Shown here: one piece after another, positions 1 to 11,463 of the stretch
Layout of the letters: every line of letters begins with the position of its first letter
How positions within the stretch are numbered: the first letter of the stretch is position 1
Assembly: GCA_028023455.1 (NCBI GenBank)
Contig: JAQFVV010006312.1
Coordinates: forward strand, 2,273,898 to 2,337,897
Source: Epiperipatus broadwayi
Taxonomy: Eukaryota; Onychophora; Udeonychophora; Euonychophora; Peripatidae
Direction of reading: 5' to 3'
DNA length: 64,000 bases
Notes under the pieces: model-generated
Told to the model about the DNA's origin: nothing
Database searches by the model: none
Seen by the model: the letters and a program-made list of their open reading frames with translations, nothing else
Program-made: the position numbers and the translations under genes

Positions 1-239
1 CTAAATTCGTACACTTACTTAATTCTATTGCTTTTATTTAATCTTAATTAATTAAACGTGTTGTAAATCAATCCCTTCACCTTTTTTTACCCTCAAAACT
101 AAATTATTCAATATTTATTATATAAAAATAAATAACTGAATGGGTTATTGATCTGAAATTTGTATATTCAAGTGACTGAAAGTGATAGACGAAATATGAT
201 CCTTGAAACTTGAACTCCATATTTTCACCTCTGCCACTG

Positions 240-345
240 CATCAAAACATGCAGCCAATAAACATCACATGACCACCACTTCTTATGCTTGTGTATAATT
301 GTTGTTAAAACAGGCAAAACTCACTATACGTATTGCCATACACAG
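240..345 (-). repeat. Dispersed repeat family A, terminal fragment
   Basis: This stretch matches 35614-35710 closely. Both read AATAAACATCACATGA, then a C/T-rich CACCA.TTCTTATGCTTG block, then GGCAAAACTC and a CACACTGC-like end. The reverse complement of the same block closes units at about 60900-60985 and 61350-61375. I call the strand minus relative to the 60.7-61.4 kb copy. Only one end of the unit is present here; the neighbouring part resumes near 821. It does not look coding. Confidence 0.7.
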
Positions 346-820
346 CAAGATCTTCCAATTTGTTGTCTAAGCTTTTTTAACATATTTTAGTAATTTAACT
401 TTTTAGTCTTAGTATTTGTTTATTTTAATAGGTAATTCTGCATACTCTTTTTATATTTTATAATATTTTCAACTTTTTCTAACTTTTGCTTATTTTATAT
501 TGCATTGATCATTTTGCAGGAATCATACATCTTTTCCAATAAATTGATCTTATATACACCAAATCAAATATATATTTTCTTTGAAATCTTTTTGCTTTTC
601 ATTTTTCCTACAAAGAAATATAGTAAATGATTTATCTGCTTAATTTATTTTGAAATTTATGACAATATTCTAGTCATCTGCATTAAATTCATTAATAAAT
701 TTTACATTAATTAATTCTAGCTATGCATGTAAAGATTTAGCATGAATTATCTATAAACATTAACAACATTCTCCATACAACATTACCACCTAATGCAAAA
801 CATAATAATTAATGGATGGT
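346..820. other. Unassigned AT-rich spacer
   Basis: AT-rich sequence with no open frame, inverted repeat or recognisable element. It separates two pieces of family A, so it may be an insertion or diverged unit sequence; I cannot tell which. Confidence 0.4.
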
Positions 821-1860
821 AGAAAGTTAGTGTATCAAAATCCTTATCTAGGATCTACTCATCCAATATTCCCTGACTATTTTCTAGCTTATGTCTTTCA
901 TCCATGAGGAACCATGGATCTGAGAGCTCTGCACCCAGATCTTTGAATCTAGTGCATTTCTCCAGCACCCACTGTTTTTCTTTTTAATTAACTATAAAAC
1001 TATGAGATAAAACTAAAAACACAATAAGGTTTTCAATCCATGCTAATTCAGTTTTATACTCAAGTTCATATATTTTGGTGTCTTTGGTTTTTCAGTAATC
1101 ATAGTCACCAACATTCTTTGGCTAGAACTGATATTATGCTTCTACACCTTATCACATGATCACCATTTTTATGCTTATACAATCTGTTAACATAATAGAG
1201 TAGTAACTTTCTGTTTACAATATTGTCAATGCTAGATAGGTATTAGATAGGGATTTTAATGTTCTAATCTTCTAGTATTCATTGATTACTATGGCTTGCA
1301 CTAGATGACAATATCATATAGAGAAAATTACTACTGCATTAACAGATTGTGTAAGCATAAGAAATTGTGATCATGTGATAGTACAGTCATTTAACAGCAA
1401 TCCTAGCCAAAGGATATTAATGACTATGGTTATTAAATAAACCAAAGATCGAAATATATAGCTACAGAACTGAGTTCAGATCTCTATGAGTATAGAAATG
1501 AATTAGGCTTGAATTGAAAACATGATTGTTTGGGCCCATAGTTTTATAGTGAATTAAAAAGTTAAAAGATGATTGCTGGGGCCAAGCATTAAAACCAAAG
1601 ATCTAGGTGCAGTGCTTTCAGATCTAAGGTGCCTTATTGATAAAAGCCACAATCTAGGAATTAATCTAGAGATAATAGATGAGAAGGCAGCCACTAGATA
1701 GGAATTTTGATGCATAAACTTTCTAGCATCCATTGATAACTAGGACTTGAACTATGTGACAATATTATACAGAGAAAGTTGCTAATGTGCAAACAGATTG
1801 TGTAAGCATAAGAAATGGTAAATCATGCACAGTTATTAATTATGTGATTCATGGTATGTA
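821..1860. repeat. Family A foldback: minus-oriented unit then plus-oriented unit
   Basis: From 821 to about 1235 the sequence runs in family A minus orientation: ATCTACTCATCCAATAT, then CCATGGATCTGAGAG, then the ACCAAAGACACC block as its complement. From about 1236 to 1860 the same blocks run in plus orientation: GTGCAGTGCTTTCAGATC, the GATGAGAAGGCAG-CACTAGAT block, and GTAAGCATAAGAAATGG. The reversal is at about 1235-1300, where GCTTATACAATCTGTTAA on the left pairs with TTAACAGATTGTGTAAGC on the right. The copies are well diverged, so this is an old foldback. There is no protein-coding signal. Confidence 0.7.
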
Positions 1861-2158
1861 TGTGGCTATAGTTATATAAATTAAAGGCTGTTAAATTTCA
1901 TTTCAAAAGTAAATAAGCACTGGACTATGACTGATGATAAGACTCAATTTTTGAAAGAGGAAATCCAATTAGATTTACTATTGTATCTGAAAAAAGAAAT
2001 TTCAATAAAATCCCATAAGAAGACAATTTTTATATTTTAATTTTACTGTTTTTTAAAAATATTTTTGATAAAGTTTACAGAATAAACATCTTGATTTGCA
2101 AATATTTTGATTTTAATAGTAAGTCACATCTATTTAATAATTATTTATACATTTCTGT
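1861..2158. other. Unassigned AT-rich sequence
   Basis: I see nothing recognisable: no repeat partner in the window that I noticed and no open frame of note. Confidence 0.4.
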
Positions 2159-2159
2159 T

Positions 2160-2300
2160 AGGCAACATGTAAAAACAGAGCACTGCTGCAAAAAAGAGAT
2201 GGATACTAATAATATTTTTCATGAAGGAGTTTAGTGTGAACAATTTTTCTCCAAATAGGATGCACAATATTTTTCCAATAGAGAATATTAAGTGAGAAAA
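2160..2300 (+). repeat. Dispersed repeat family B, copy 1
   Basis: The run ACTAATAATATTTTTCATGA, followed by GTTTAGTGTGA and TTTTTCTCCAAATAGGA, recurs at 32935-33012 in the same order and orientation. The two copies differ by small insertions. The match extends weakly upstream (ATGTGAAAAACAGA-like). This shows a dispersed repeat of at least about 130 bp. Family unknown; possibly part of a longer decayed retroelement, because the second copy abuts a LINE relic. Confidence 0.55.
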
Positions 2301-2858
2301 ACTTTTCTACAAGTAAATCCAATTAGCTTTTCATAAAATTTTAAAATTTTAATAATATATTTAAATAATTTTGAAAAATACCAAAGTAAAAACTATTTAT
2401 TAACCAAAAAGTATTCTTATTGCATATCAAAAATTCATTCACCAGCTGCGTTCTCAGAATTATATATAATATTTGTGTAAGTGAATTTAATTGGTATTTA
2501 TCTATAATAACCGATTTGATAAATTTTAAACGTGTCATCGTGCGTTTTGCAAAAGCAAAACTAATTTAGCTGATGAGTTATTAACACAGTATAAAATTAT
2601 TTTCATTATTAATATTGGCTACGGTTACATTACGTTGAATATACCTATTTTCGTATAATCACCAAAATTAAGCAATGTAATATTCATTACTTAGACAGAC
2701 ATTTGACCACCTGTTTTTTTATTATTATTTGTGGATTACTTTATATAGTCATTACGGAATTTATCTTTAATTTTTTTTCCTTTTTCTAATTCTTTTTTTC
2801 TTCTTCTTATCATCATCATCATTATTATAATTATTACTATTCTTTTGTCATCTGGAGT
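2301..2858. other. Unassigned AT-rich sequence
   Basis: No gene or repeat recognised. The last 130 bases are T-rich and pyrimidine-rich with short ATC/ATT runs, immediately before the SINE. Confidence 0.4.
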
Positions 2859-3012
2859 AAAAAGTCCAGAAATAGTCTTGCGTTGTTAGCCGAGAGGTAT
2901 CGCAGCCGCCATGCAGGCAAGTAGTTGGTTGCAGACGGTTGTGGGTTCGCGTCCCGAGCGATGCTATGACATATGAGGAAAAAAAGAAAAAAGAAAAAAA
3001 AGTCCAGAAATA
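2859..3012 (+). mobile_element. tRNA-derived SINE with target-site duplication
   Basis: The body (about 2875-2975) carries an RNA polymerase III A box, TAGCCGAGAGG (2887-2897), and a B box, GGTTCGCGTCC (2944-2954), spaced as in a tRNA. A short tail GATGCTATGACATATGAGG leads into an A-rich 3' end. AAAAAGTCCAGAAATA lies at 2859-2874 and its core repeats at 3001-3012 after the A-rich tail. That is a target-site duplication of the kind made by LINE-assisted retroposition. It is a mobile element, not a working tRNA gene: the acceptor and anticodon stems do not close properly. Four other copies are in the window (7855, 22073 minus, 39034, 42911). This copy has a GTTGGTTGCAGACGG segment between the boxes, shared with the 22.1-kb copy. 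Confidence 0.9.
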
Positions 3013-4001
3013 TTTAAGAGTGATTGCGAATTATGATAATTAATATTTTAACTCATGTCCATCTTTTAATTATATATTTCTTGATTTGTGTGTTTATATA
3101 TTAAAAGAAGAGAAGAAATAAAAAAAAGATAGAACAAAGAATAAGAGGGAAAGAGAGCTAGAGAAACACCCATACATCCTCCCCCCCACGCACTAACAAC
3201 TTCATTCAATTGTGTAAAAGTTTTAAAATGTATTATATATATACACACACTGTATATGACTCAATTACTTTTAGTGGGAAAGTGGTTAATACTTATTCTA
3301 GTTCTCTCCTCATTTCAATTAATTTAATCGTGTGAGAAAAAAAAAACACAATTCTCTAGTTATCTAGTAATATATTGTTAACTGTATTGTTGATTAAAGT
3401 CTCCCCTTCGTTCTTTTCTTTAAAATAATCTGCTTATACTTTTCACTCCATTAATTTTATTTTATTTTAATTTATTTATAAATCGGAAGTCAATCTTATA
3501 GTGAAAATTTATTTGGCAATATTGATTTCACGTTCCAGTGCTTTCATTGTACAAAGGATTATTCTATTGCGACTTTGTCTCCGATAACTTCCGGCCACTT
3601 CAGCTACTCTGCAATTAAATTATATAAAGAAGAGACTGAAGAAAATTATTGAAACATTTTATTAACTTGTTAGGCGTTAAAATAGGATGAATTTAGTTAT
3701 TTAAACATTTAATGTATACATATTTGTAATGTGCGCGTATGTATGTATATATCAATTACAGTTGGGGGCAATACATTAAAACTCAAATACTGTTTGTATA
3801 CCGCGGGTAGGGAAAGAAAAAGCTGTCAAAAAAAAAAAGAATTAATATAAAAAATTTATGACAATGAAAAAGGCAAACAAGACTTGAATTGATTTCCAGA
3901 AATAATGTCATCATAATTAAAATGTGGTGCGTTTGCAGAATATGGATATTAAAAGTATTTGAAAAAAACAAACAAACTTGAAAATCATATGACATAAAAT
4001 A
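3013..4001. other. Unassigned sequence with purine-rich and (TA) patches
   Basis: Contains a purine-rich stretch (3100-3165), a run of nine C (3180-3188), short TA/CA runs (3232-3250), and a less AT-rich patch (3535-3612). No open frame looks coding. I recognise no element. Confidence 0.4.
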
Positions 4002-4316
4002 GTGATTAATGCATTAGCCCAATATAGCCATTATGGAACAGTCATCTATTCAAATGCACCAGAAAGCAAGCATGGTGGGGTTGTACCAATTATGAAAACA
4101 ATCCTGGTATGTCTTCCATCCAAACCAACAGCCTCCCCAACCCATATTGCTAATGAAACCAAGAAGAAAACCTGCAACACAAGGAAGATACAGCATCCTA
4201 AAAAATCAAAAATAACACATCAATCTCATATCAGTGTGGACCTCGCAGACAATTGCCATACTATCATGGAAATTTTATTCCCTTGCCATTGTTACCCAGG
4301 CAACTCAACCACATAA
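4002..4316 (+). CDS. Unrecognised open frame, 104 aa, in retroposon-like context
   Basis: An ATG-to-stop frame whose base composition is less AT-biased than its surroundings. The protein is rich in H, T, K, S and P, including ETKKKTCNTRK and HPKKSKITHQ. It has no membrane segment and no motif I know. It lies just upstream of a minisatellite and an (AAT)n-tailed 3' end in the same orientation. It could therefore be the decayed C-terminal end of a retrotransposon protein, or chance. No splice or promoter signals support it as a host gene. Confidence 0.2.
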   Translation: MINALAQYSHYGTVIYSNAPESKHGGVVPIMKTILVCLPSKPTASPTHIANETKKKTCNTRKIQHPKKSKITHQSHISVDLADNCHTIMEILFPCHCYPGNSTT

Positions 4317-4599
4317 AATTAAACCTGGTTTGCATCTGTAGATACTGCAGTCCAGAGCACGTAAAATTTATGTAATCTTGTGTAAATCAATAAAATAACT
4401 TTTATATATGTAAACCTATAACTACAGATTGCCCATGCAACTATAGCAATTTAAGCTATGTAAAACTCTTATAACTAATCCACAGCATAAAAACATTCTT
4501 GTAATGTCATGTAGTCCTGCAACAGGCAATTAATTTGTTCACAGTCAAGGTGACAAGCTCCAATGTTTTAGTTTAAAAGTACTAAAAAACTAAACCTGA

Positions 4600-5214
4600 C
4601 AAAATGCAATTCATGTTGAATAGTATTTTCTATTTTATCAAGATATTTGATGATAACTATTATTTTTTTCATTTCCCAAATTACAATTCATGCTGAACTA
4701 GATTTTTATATTTTCCCAAGATGCAATTCATGCTGTCAGTATTTTTCAATTTTCTCAAGATGCAATTCATACTGAAATAGTTTTTTCCATTTTTTCAAAC
4801 TGCAATTCATGCTAATTAGTATTTTTCTATTTTTCCAAAATGAATTCATTCTGAATTAGTATATTTTTTTCATTTTAACAAGATGCAATTTATGCTGAAC
4901 TAGTATTTTTCCATTTCCCATGATGCAATTTAAAATAACTGATATTTTTCCATTTTCCCAAAATGCAATTTGTGCAGACTAGTATTTTTTTCATTTTCCC
5001 AGGATGCAATTTATGCTGAACTAGTATTTTTCCATTTTCCCAAGATGCAATTCATGATGACTAGTATTTTTCCAAGATTCAATTCTGGTTGACTATTACT
5101 TTCCCATTTTTCCAACATGAAATTGATGTTGAATTAGTATTTTTCCATTTTCACAAGATGCAATTCATGCTGATTAGTATTTTCCATTTTCAAACTCATA
5201 CTGACTAATATCTT
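4600..5214 (+). repeat. Minisatellite, about 41-bp unit, roughly 14 diverged copies
   Basis: A unit made of GATGCAATTCATGCTGAACT and AGTATTTTTCCATTTTCCCAA repeats head to tail through the whole interval. Units vary in length (short ones near 5070-5085, long ones near 4650) and in the CATGCTGA segment. The array sits in the putative 3' region of a retroposon. It is too diverged and length-variable to encode a repeat protein. Confidence 0.9.
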
Positions 5215-5607
5215 CTCACATGGAACTTATGTAACAAATAAACAATAGCACTTAGTTATGAAAATTATAGTACTCTAACCAAATGAGCCCAATTTTTATG
5301 GCACCATATGTCAATCGCACACCACCTTCAACTCTTCCTCCATATTTTTTCATTCATACTATCATATGTTTCCATTTACTTTTTTCAATATCACATTTAA
5401 AAATTCTATGTAAATCTAATTTGACATGTATCTCATTATGTAATTTTTTTTCTTTCAGTTACTGTAAATCATGTTTTCTTTCCTATCAAGATTGTAAACC
5501 TTTATTTCATATGTAGTATCATGAATCAATTTGTATTTAAGACCTCATGTTTTCAAATGTAACTTATGTAACCCTTTTTGAATCTCATTAAAGTTTACCC
5601 TTTGAAC

Positions 5608-5679
<72 letters not shown>

Positions 5680-5680
5680 T
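5215..5680 (+). mobile_element. Putative retroposon 3' end with (AAT)n tail
   Basis: After the minisatellite comes non-repetitive sequence ending ATCTCATTAAAGTTTACCC (near 5582-5600), then an uninterrupted (ATA)n run of about 24 units (5608-5680). An ATTAAA poly(A)-like signal followed by a microsatellite tail is typical of the 3' end of many non-LTR retrotransposons and of retroposed 3' UTRs. The upstream limit is uncertain and could include everything from about 4000. No protein domain is visible, so family assignment is not possible. Confidence 0.4.
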
Positions 5681-5886
5681 AAAAAAATCGTGCTTTCACA
5701 CTTCCAACGTAAAGCTATAACAACAAATTGAAAACTAAATTAAATGGCTAAGCACTTTCAAGAAGATGTACTTCTCATATTCATAGCCAGTTATGATCCT
5801 TTCTTTGAAATCATTATATAAATAAATCTGATATGCAAATTATATGCAAATGAGTCACTAAGACCATCTTTTAGATATTACAAAAC

Positions 5887-5887
<1 letters not shown>
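5681..5887. other. Short spacer between trinucleotide arrays
   Basis: AT-rich sequence with no recognisable content. Confidence 0.4.
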
Positions 5888-5932
<45 letters not shown>

Positions 5933-6006
5933 TAATACTGCTACTATTACTACTACTACTATTGCTACTGCTACAATTACTACTACTATTACTACTACAA
6001 CAATAG
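5888..6006 (+). repeat. (AAT)n / (TAC)n compound microsatellite
   Basis: About 15 AAT units pass into an impure CTA/TAC tract with interruptions (TACTGCTAC, ATTGCTACTG) ending near 6003. It is a simple compound repeat; open frames through it are artefacts. Confidence 0.9.
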
Positions 6007-6299
6007 CATCAGAGATAAGTATGGTCGATCATTCTGTTTGTTGTAAGATTGTTTTTTCCTTGAAAGATTGCAAACACTTTGTCTAATTATAACTCTCTAT
6101 TATATTTTCTCGTATCCATACATTCAATGACATCAATTAATATTGTATTTCTGTGGAGTGATGTAAAATAATATTTATAAAAAACTAAACTTTTTCTTAA
6201 AAACAATAAGTTAAATTCACCACAAAACATATTTATTTTCAAAAATCTTGTGAGTTTAGTTTCACACATTCAATCCAATTAAAAAATGATTTAACAATT

Positions 6300-7620
6300 A
6301 TAGACTTTATAGTTGCCACATCCAGCACAATAAAAAAGATATTGATTGGTCTTTTTAATTTTCTACTTAAAAAAGGCCATTCAGATGTTTAAATTGACTT
6401 ACATTCTCAAATAGGTAATTATCTAAACTAAATTTGCTAAAGATTTTCTATCATTAGCTGATAATATACTTTAGTTATTTGAATATAAATTAATAAACCA
6501 AAGTTCTCCATGCTGCATTCAATATATTTTGTGGGTTAACTTTTGAATTAAGGATATTCACAATCATCAGCATAATATAAATCAATTAAATTCTATCATT
6601 AAATTTGTATCATCTTGATCCCTAATTCACGAAACTGGTATAAACAGTCTTAAAAACACAGTCATAAAAATGAAATTTGAATTTGTGCTCATACTTGTTT
6701 AACACAAGTTTTATTTCAAATTCTTTAAATATTCCATATGTAGTAATAACATTTCCATTTTTTTCACCATATACAATTAATAATATGCTAATGCATTGAA
6801 GGTGTAACTATTTCACATAGGCTGAGCACTTTCAGAGTTTCATTACTCCATAATCATACATATGGCATAAATATTTAGATTGATTGAGTCAAATTCTTTT
6901 ACTAAATTAATAAAAGCATCATAAAAATTATTCTATTGACCTCACACTTTTATTGCATTTGCTTGCCAATAAAAACCATGTCTACAGCACCTTTTGATTT
7001 AATAAAATCATTTTGAATTTCTATAAACTATTCATCTATGAACGAAGAAAAAAACCCACTCAATGAAATCTCTTGAAAACACCTTTGCTATATTAAATAA
7101 TAAATATTTCATGATTACATAATACCATCTTATTATACATGCCATTTAAGTTTGAAAATGGCATAATAGAAATCTATCTAGAATCAGATGGCTACTTTAT
7201 GAGTTCACATATTTCTAAAAATGTTTAATATTTTTGAAGCTATTGTTTCACCACTATATATTAAACTTCTGAAGATATTTCATCATGATTTACAGCTTTA
7301 TAGTTTTCAAATTAAAAAGAACTGCTTTAATTTCACTAAGTTGGATATCTTTGTCCAAATTTAATTCTTAGATAGAATGGAAATATCATTAAAAATAATT
7401 TCAAAGTATTCCCTTCACCAATTCTGAAATATTATCATCTCATATAAGACAAAGCTATCTGTAAATTTAATAGGATTATGATATTATATGATCCTTACAA
7501 TATGTTAAAATCAAAAGTGATTACAATAAGAAAATGCCTTATTTCCTTTACTGTTTTAATCCAACAATTATTTTTAAAACTTCTTATTATAGTTGAATTT
7601 TTATATGGATTATAAAACTC
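6300..7620 (-). mobile_element. Decayed LINE reverse transcriptase, minus strand
   Basis: On the minus strand, 6880-6930 translates as CFINLVKEFDSINLNIYAIC. This fits RT motif A (pattern F-I-D-x-x-K-A-F-D-S). About 330 bases downstream, 6563-6580 reads LYYADDCE, the catalytic motif C (YADD). The spacing of about 110 residues is right for an RT palm. Stops and frameshifts fall between the motifs and there is no open frame longer than about 60 codons, so the copy is dead. The outer limits are approximate. The 7380-7440 segment (minus) may be an upstream part of the same domain. I cannot assign a clade safely. Confidence 0.65.
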
Positions 7621-7841
7621 CTTATTTATTTTATTATTCTTCATAAGTAGAAATTACAATATGTTTTGTTTTAATAAAATCCATAAGAATATTATCATTG
7701 TTAGATAACTAGTCATGATTATTCTTTTTAATGAATGCAAAGATAGATTTACTTACAACTATAACATATTTCTTAAGAGAATTCCATGCTTCAGGAATAT
7801 GGCAATCTTTAAGTCCCACTTTTGTTTCAATATAGTTAATC

Positions 7842-7980
7842 AAATAATACTAGACATGTCTTGCATTGGTAGTCGAGAGGTCAGTGCGACTGCCTTGCAC
7901 TTGCAGGCAGTTGCCTGGGTTACGGGTTTGCGTCCTGGCCGATACTATGACACTTAAAAAAAAATAATAATAATACTAGA
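7842..7980 (+). mobile_element. tRNA-derived SINE with target-site duplication
   Basis: A box TAGTCGAGAGG (7870-7880) and B box GGTTTGCGTCC (7925-7935), then CCGATACTATGACACTT and a poly(A) tract. The flanking repeat AATAATACTAGA occurs at 7843-7854 and 7969-7980, a clean target-site duplication. The internal segment GACTGCCTTGCACTTGCAGGCAGTT is near-identical to the 39-kb copy. It has inserted just beyond the minus-strand LINE relic. It is too degenerate in tRNA folding to be a tRNA gene. Confidence 0.9.
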
Positions 7981-8879
7981 TATTGTAAATTAGAAGGCAA
8001 GATGATCCTGGAATAATTTCTATATATCAAATAATTTGCAATGGTCTGAAAATAAAAAAAGAAAACAATACATAATATGAATTTGAATTCATCTTTATCT
8101 TTGCACATAATAAACAAGACATTAAACATATGATTGAAAAACAAAACTAAAAAAATTAATTTAAAAAATGTTTCTGTTTTCCTTTTTAATTAATAATTGT
8201 TTATAAAGATAATGTCTTTATAAACTCATCTTAGATGACAAACACATTGAATAAAATAAAAAGTGCAACTATAAAGAAAAAGCAATACTAGAAATACAAT
8301 TTAAGACTTACACTCAATCTGTAGTTCATCTGTGAGGTTTAGTATGGTTCCTGGATGTGCCTTAGAAACTAACCATTAGATTATTAATATTTAATATCAA
8401 AATAAAATAACATTTCTCAAAGAAAGTACAGAAGTATTCATTAACTTACCAGGGTTCCTAGATACAAGTTGTTAGAGTTTTTTAATGGGTTTCCATCCTG
8501 GTTTTACTTATTAGCAAGAATAGTTGGATACATATTTACTAATAATTTTGGCTTTTATGAGATAGTTACATGTAAAATCCTAAATCTATTAATTTTTTTT
8601 TTTAAAAATCCAAATTTTATTTAGATGAATTCAAATCTCACGTTATAACTGTGGAAGGTTATTACATTACCACAATGTGATAAAATCTTTCATAAATTGT
8701 ATTGTAAAATTAACATAATGGAATTTAAAAATGTTAACTCAGAAATGGTTTATTTTGTTTCTTCTAATATTTAGAAATCAAAGATGGTTAGTATCTTAGC
8801 TTGAAATAATTTCTGAAAAAACATTCTTCTATTTTAGAATAGTTTTATTTTAGAATAGCTCACTTCAAAAAATATTCTC
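7981..8879. other. Unassigned AT-rich sequence
   Basis: No open frame or motif of note. It lies between two minus-strand LINE relics and may include their untranslated or fully eroded parts. Confidence 0.35.
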
Positions 8880-10000
8880 AAACAAAAGCCTCTTGCACTT
8901 TTTCTCCATATATTTTTAGTTATAATATCTGCCTTTGGTAGACCATTGCTCTTTATGATTCTTATCAGGATTTTTGCCTCAATATCTTGAACTTTTCCCC
9001 CCATTCTTTTGATATCTTGATTTATTCTTAAGTCTTGATATTTTCACTGTCTCTGTAGAATATAATTATACACTGTATCAAGTATCATATATAAATTATT
9101 TTCCTTTTTATAAATATATTGGTAATCCAAAAACTGATTTTATCCCTTTTACTGCTTGTTCTATTTTTCGATTCTTTTACAGATCTGATTTTTTGATAAT
9201 AATTTTTTTCAATAATTGATCCTACCTACCAGAACATTCAATTTTTATGTTGTTTTACTTGCTCAAAATTCTTAACTTTCATGATTTTTCTCCCTATCAA
9301 TAACCAAAATTGCATTGGCATTCCAAAATAAATATTTTCATTCCCAATTGTTGTGCTCCTATAAGACTTGCCATTATATAATTCAACATTCTCCATATCC
9401 TGTTCTACAAACATCTGATCATCTATAAATAATAAATAATGTATCTATTTTCATCTTTTTTTGTCTTTTTATTACAACATTTATAAAATAATTCTTTTTC
9501 AATCATAAATTCCTTTCTTAAATGATGTTCTAGATTTACTTGACATTATTTTATTTTTATAATTTACTATTTGCTTTAATCAAAGACATTATTCTCTAAT
9601 ATTTTCATTACTTTCATAAAAATTTCCAAAGGGACACTACAAAAGCTTTTTCCAAACTGATAAAAAGCCCATATAACTCCCTTTATGTTTAGCTTTCATC
9701 TTACTTATTGTTAAATATATATTCTACACTCAGCATCACCATAGTTAAATTGCACTATTTTTAAAATGTTTCAATTTGTTTCTAAAAAAAAAAGTTTCTT
9801 TACAATTTTTTTTAAATATCTTTATATTAGAGTTGATAACAAATATTCATATGTAATTCACATATTTATTCATTTTTTAAAGATTGATGATGTAAATCAA
9901 TTTTTATTGATATATTTCTCTTGAAAAACTTAGTATCCATTTATAAGGTAATTAATTATTCTATTAATTTTTTTCCATAATATTTTATCAACTGAAAATT
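8880..10000 (-). mobile_element. Decayed LINE reverse transcriptase, minus strand
   Basis: On the minus strand, 9600-9690 translates without interruption as WAFYQFGKSFCSVPLEIF followed by MKVMKILENNVF. This fits the RT motif A block (pattern A-F-x-D-x-x-K-A-F-D-S-V-x-R-E-x-L-W-K-V-L). The catalytic D is replaced (FCSV for FDSV), so the copy is inactive. Further downstream on the same strand (about 8900-9000), DIEAKILIRIIKSNGLPKAD resembles the region after the RT in such LINEs. Stops are frequent elsewhere. Limits are approximate, and 8880-9200 could belong to a different fragment. Confidence 0.6.
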
Positions 10001-11463
10001 AATTTCTCCAAAACAGGAATTGTTTCATTTCTTTCATAATGTGATTTCTCTCAATATTTTCTCTAAGCCACACTCACATTTCATATAATCCATTATATAT
10101 TTTTTATTTATAAGTTATAATAATCAGTCTATTTATTCATTTCAATGAATAATAATGTTTATCTTGTGATATTCCTCTTTCATCCCCCTCCTACTGTTGA
10201 TCTTTGAAAATTTAACTTTCCCTCCAATGTTCCACATTTAACTAACTATTATTAATTATATTTTATTTTTATACTCTATAAATTCATTATTTATGGATTG
10301 ATTATGCTTTATTTTAACTAATCAATATTTTATATGCTTTCTTTTCGTCCACCTCTACTTTTCTCACAACATTCTTTATCATCTAATCTCTATTGTACAT
10401 GTCTTTTATCCGGAGAATTTTATATGCAATCTTTTTACTTTATTTAAAAAAAAAATTTTTTTTTCTGAAATGCTATAATATTGTCAAATTCTTCTTCAGT
10501 AAAATACAAAATAATTCAATTTGACATAAAGCATTGTTTGCACTAATATAGTTATTAGGATATAAAAAGAGTAAATTTAAAATTAATCTATATGGAATAT
10601 TTAATAATATTGAAAAATTATAGCCTTTTTTATTCTAAAGAAATTTTAGCTCTTACTAAAAATGCAAAAGAGATCCAATCTTTGAAATAAATTATATCAG
10701 TAACAAAAGTCTGATAAACAGTAGTATTTTGTAAATTACTATCTATTATTAATAAATATTTTGCTGATAAGTGATAGACTAATGGATTTTCAAACTAAAG
10801 ATAACTAGATCAAAATGCTGAAGAGACGAAATTAAAGATATTTTTATTGAAAAAGTTAAAGAACTGAAAAAAAAATTGGAAGGAATACACTTAAAAGAAT
10901 ATACTATATAAGACATATGTTAGAAGGTTTGGTAAAAAATAACAGAAAAAAAGATAGAAGGATTAAAATGGTATATGGTCTAAGGAAAAGGAACTATGAA
11001 TATCTGAAGTTTAAAAAAATAAATAGGAAAACGAAAAAAATTGCTGAATGTGCAGCACCTATTGTTTAAAAGGTAATTAATGATGATAAAATGAATTAAT
11101 ATAAAAATTATATAAAAATAGCTTAAAGTAATCTAAGGCATATTACTTCTTTATTCAACAGAAAATAGCACCTGATATTGACATTATTTATTAATATTTA
11201 GGATTCTTCTTTTTAATGAAATTAGTTTAGTAATCATTTTATAAACAATACTTAAACATGCGAGTTCAAAAAAATAAATTATTTGTAAACATCTGTAATT
11301 CATCACAAAAATGAACCATTCCTAACTTAGTAAAGTGAATCTTTAAAATGTTGAGTCATCTTTTCATGGTAATTCGAATGCCACTTTGGCATAAAATAAT
11401 ATTGTCATAAAATTATGAAGAAATTATATTATAAAAATGGAATATTTTAACAGATCACTAAAT
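10001..11463. other. Unassigned AT-rich sequence before a plus-strand LINE relic
   Basis: Long AT-rich stretch. The 10,830-11,060 part is purine-rich with lysine- and arginine-like codons and could be very decayed coding sequence, but no motif stands out. No tandem or inverted repeat was noticed. Confidence 0.35.

Noticed and set aside
2875-2975. Considered a functional tRNA gene
   Set aside because: Box A and B match, but arms do not form a proper cloverleaf, and poly(A) plus target-site duplication prove retroposition.
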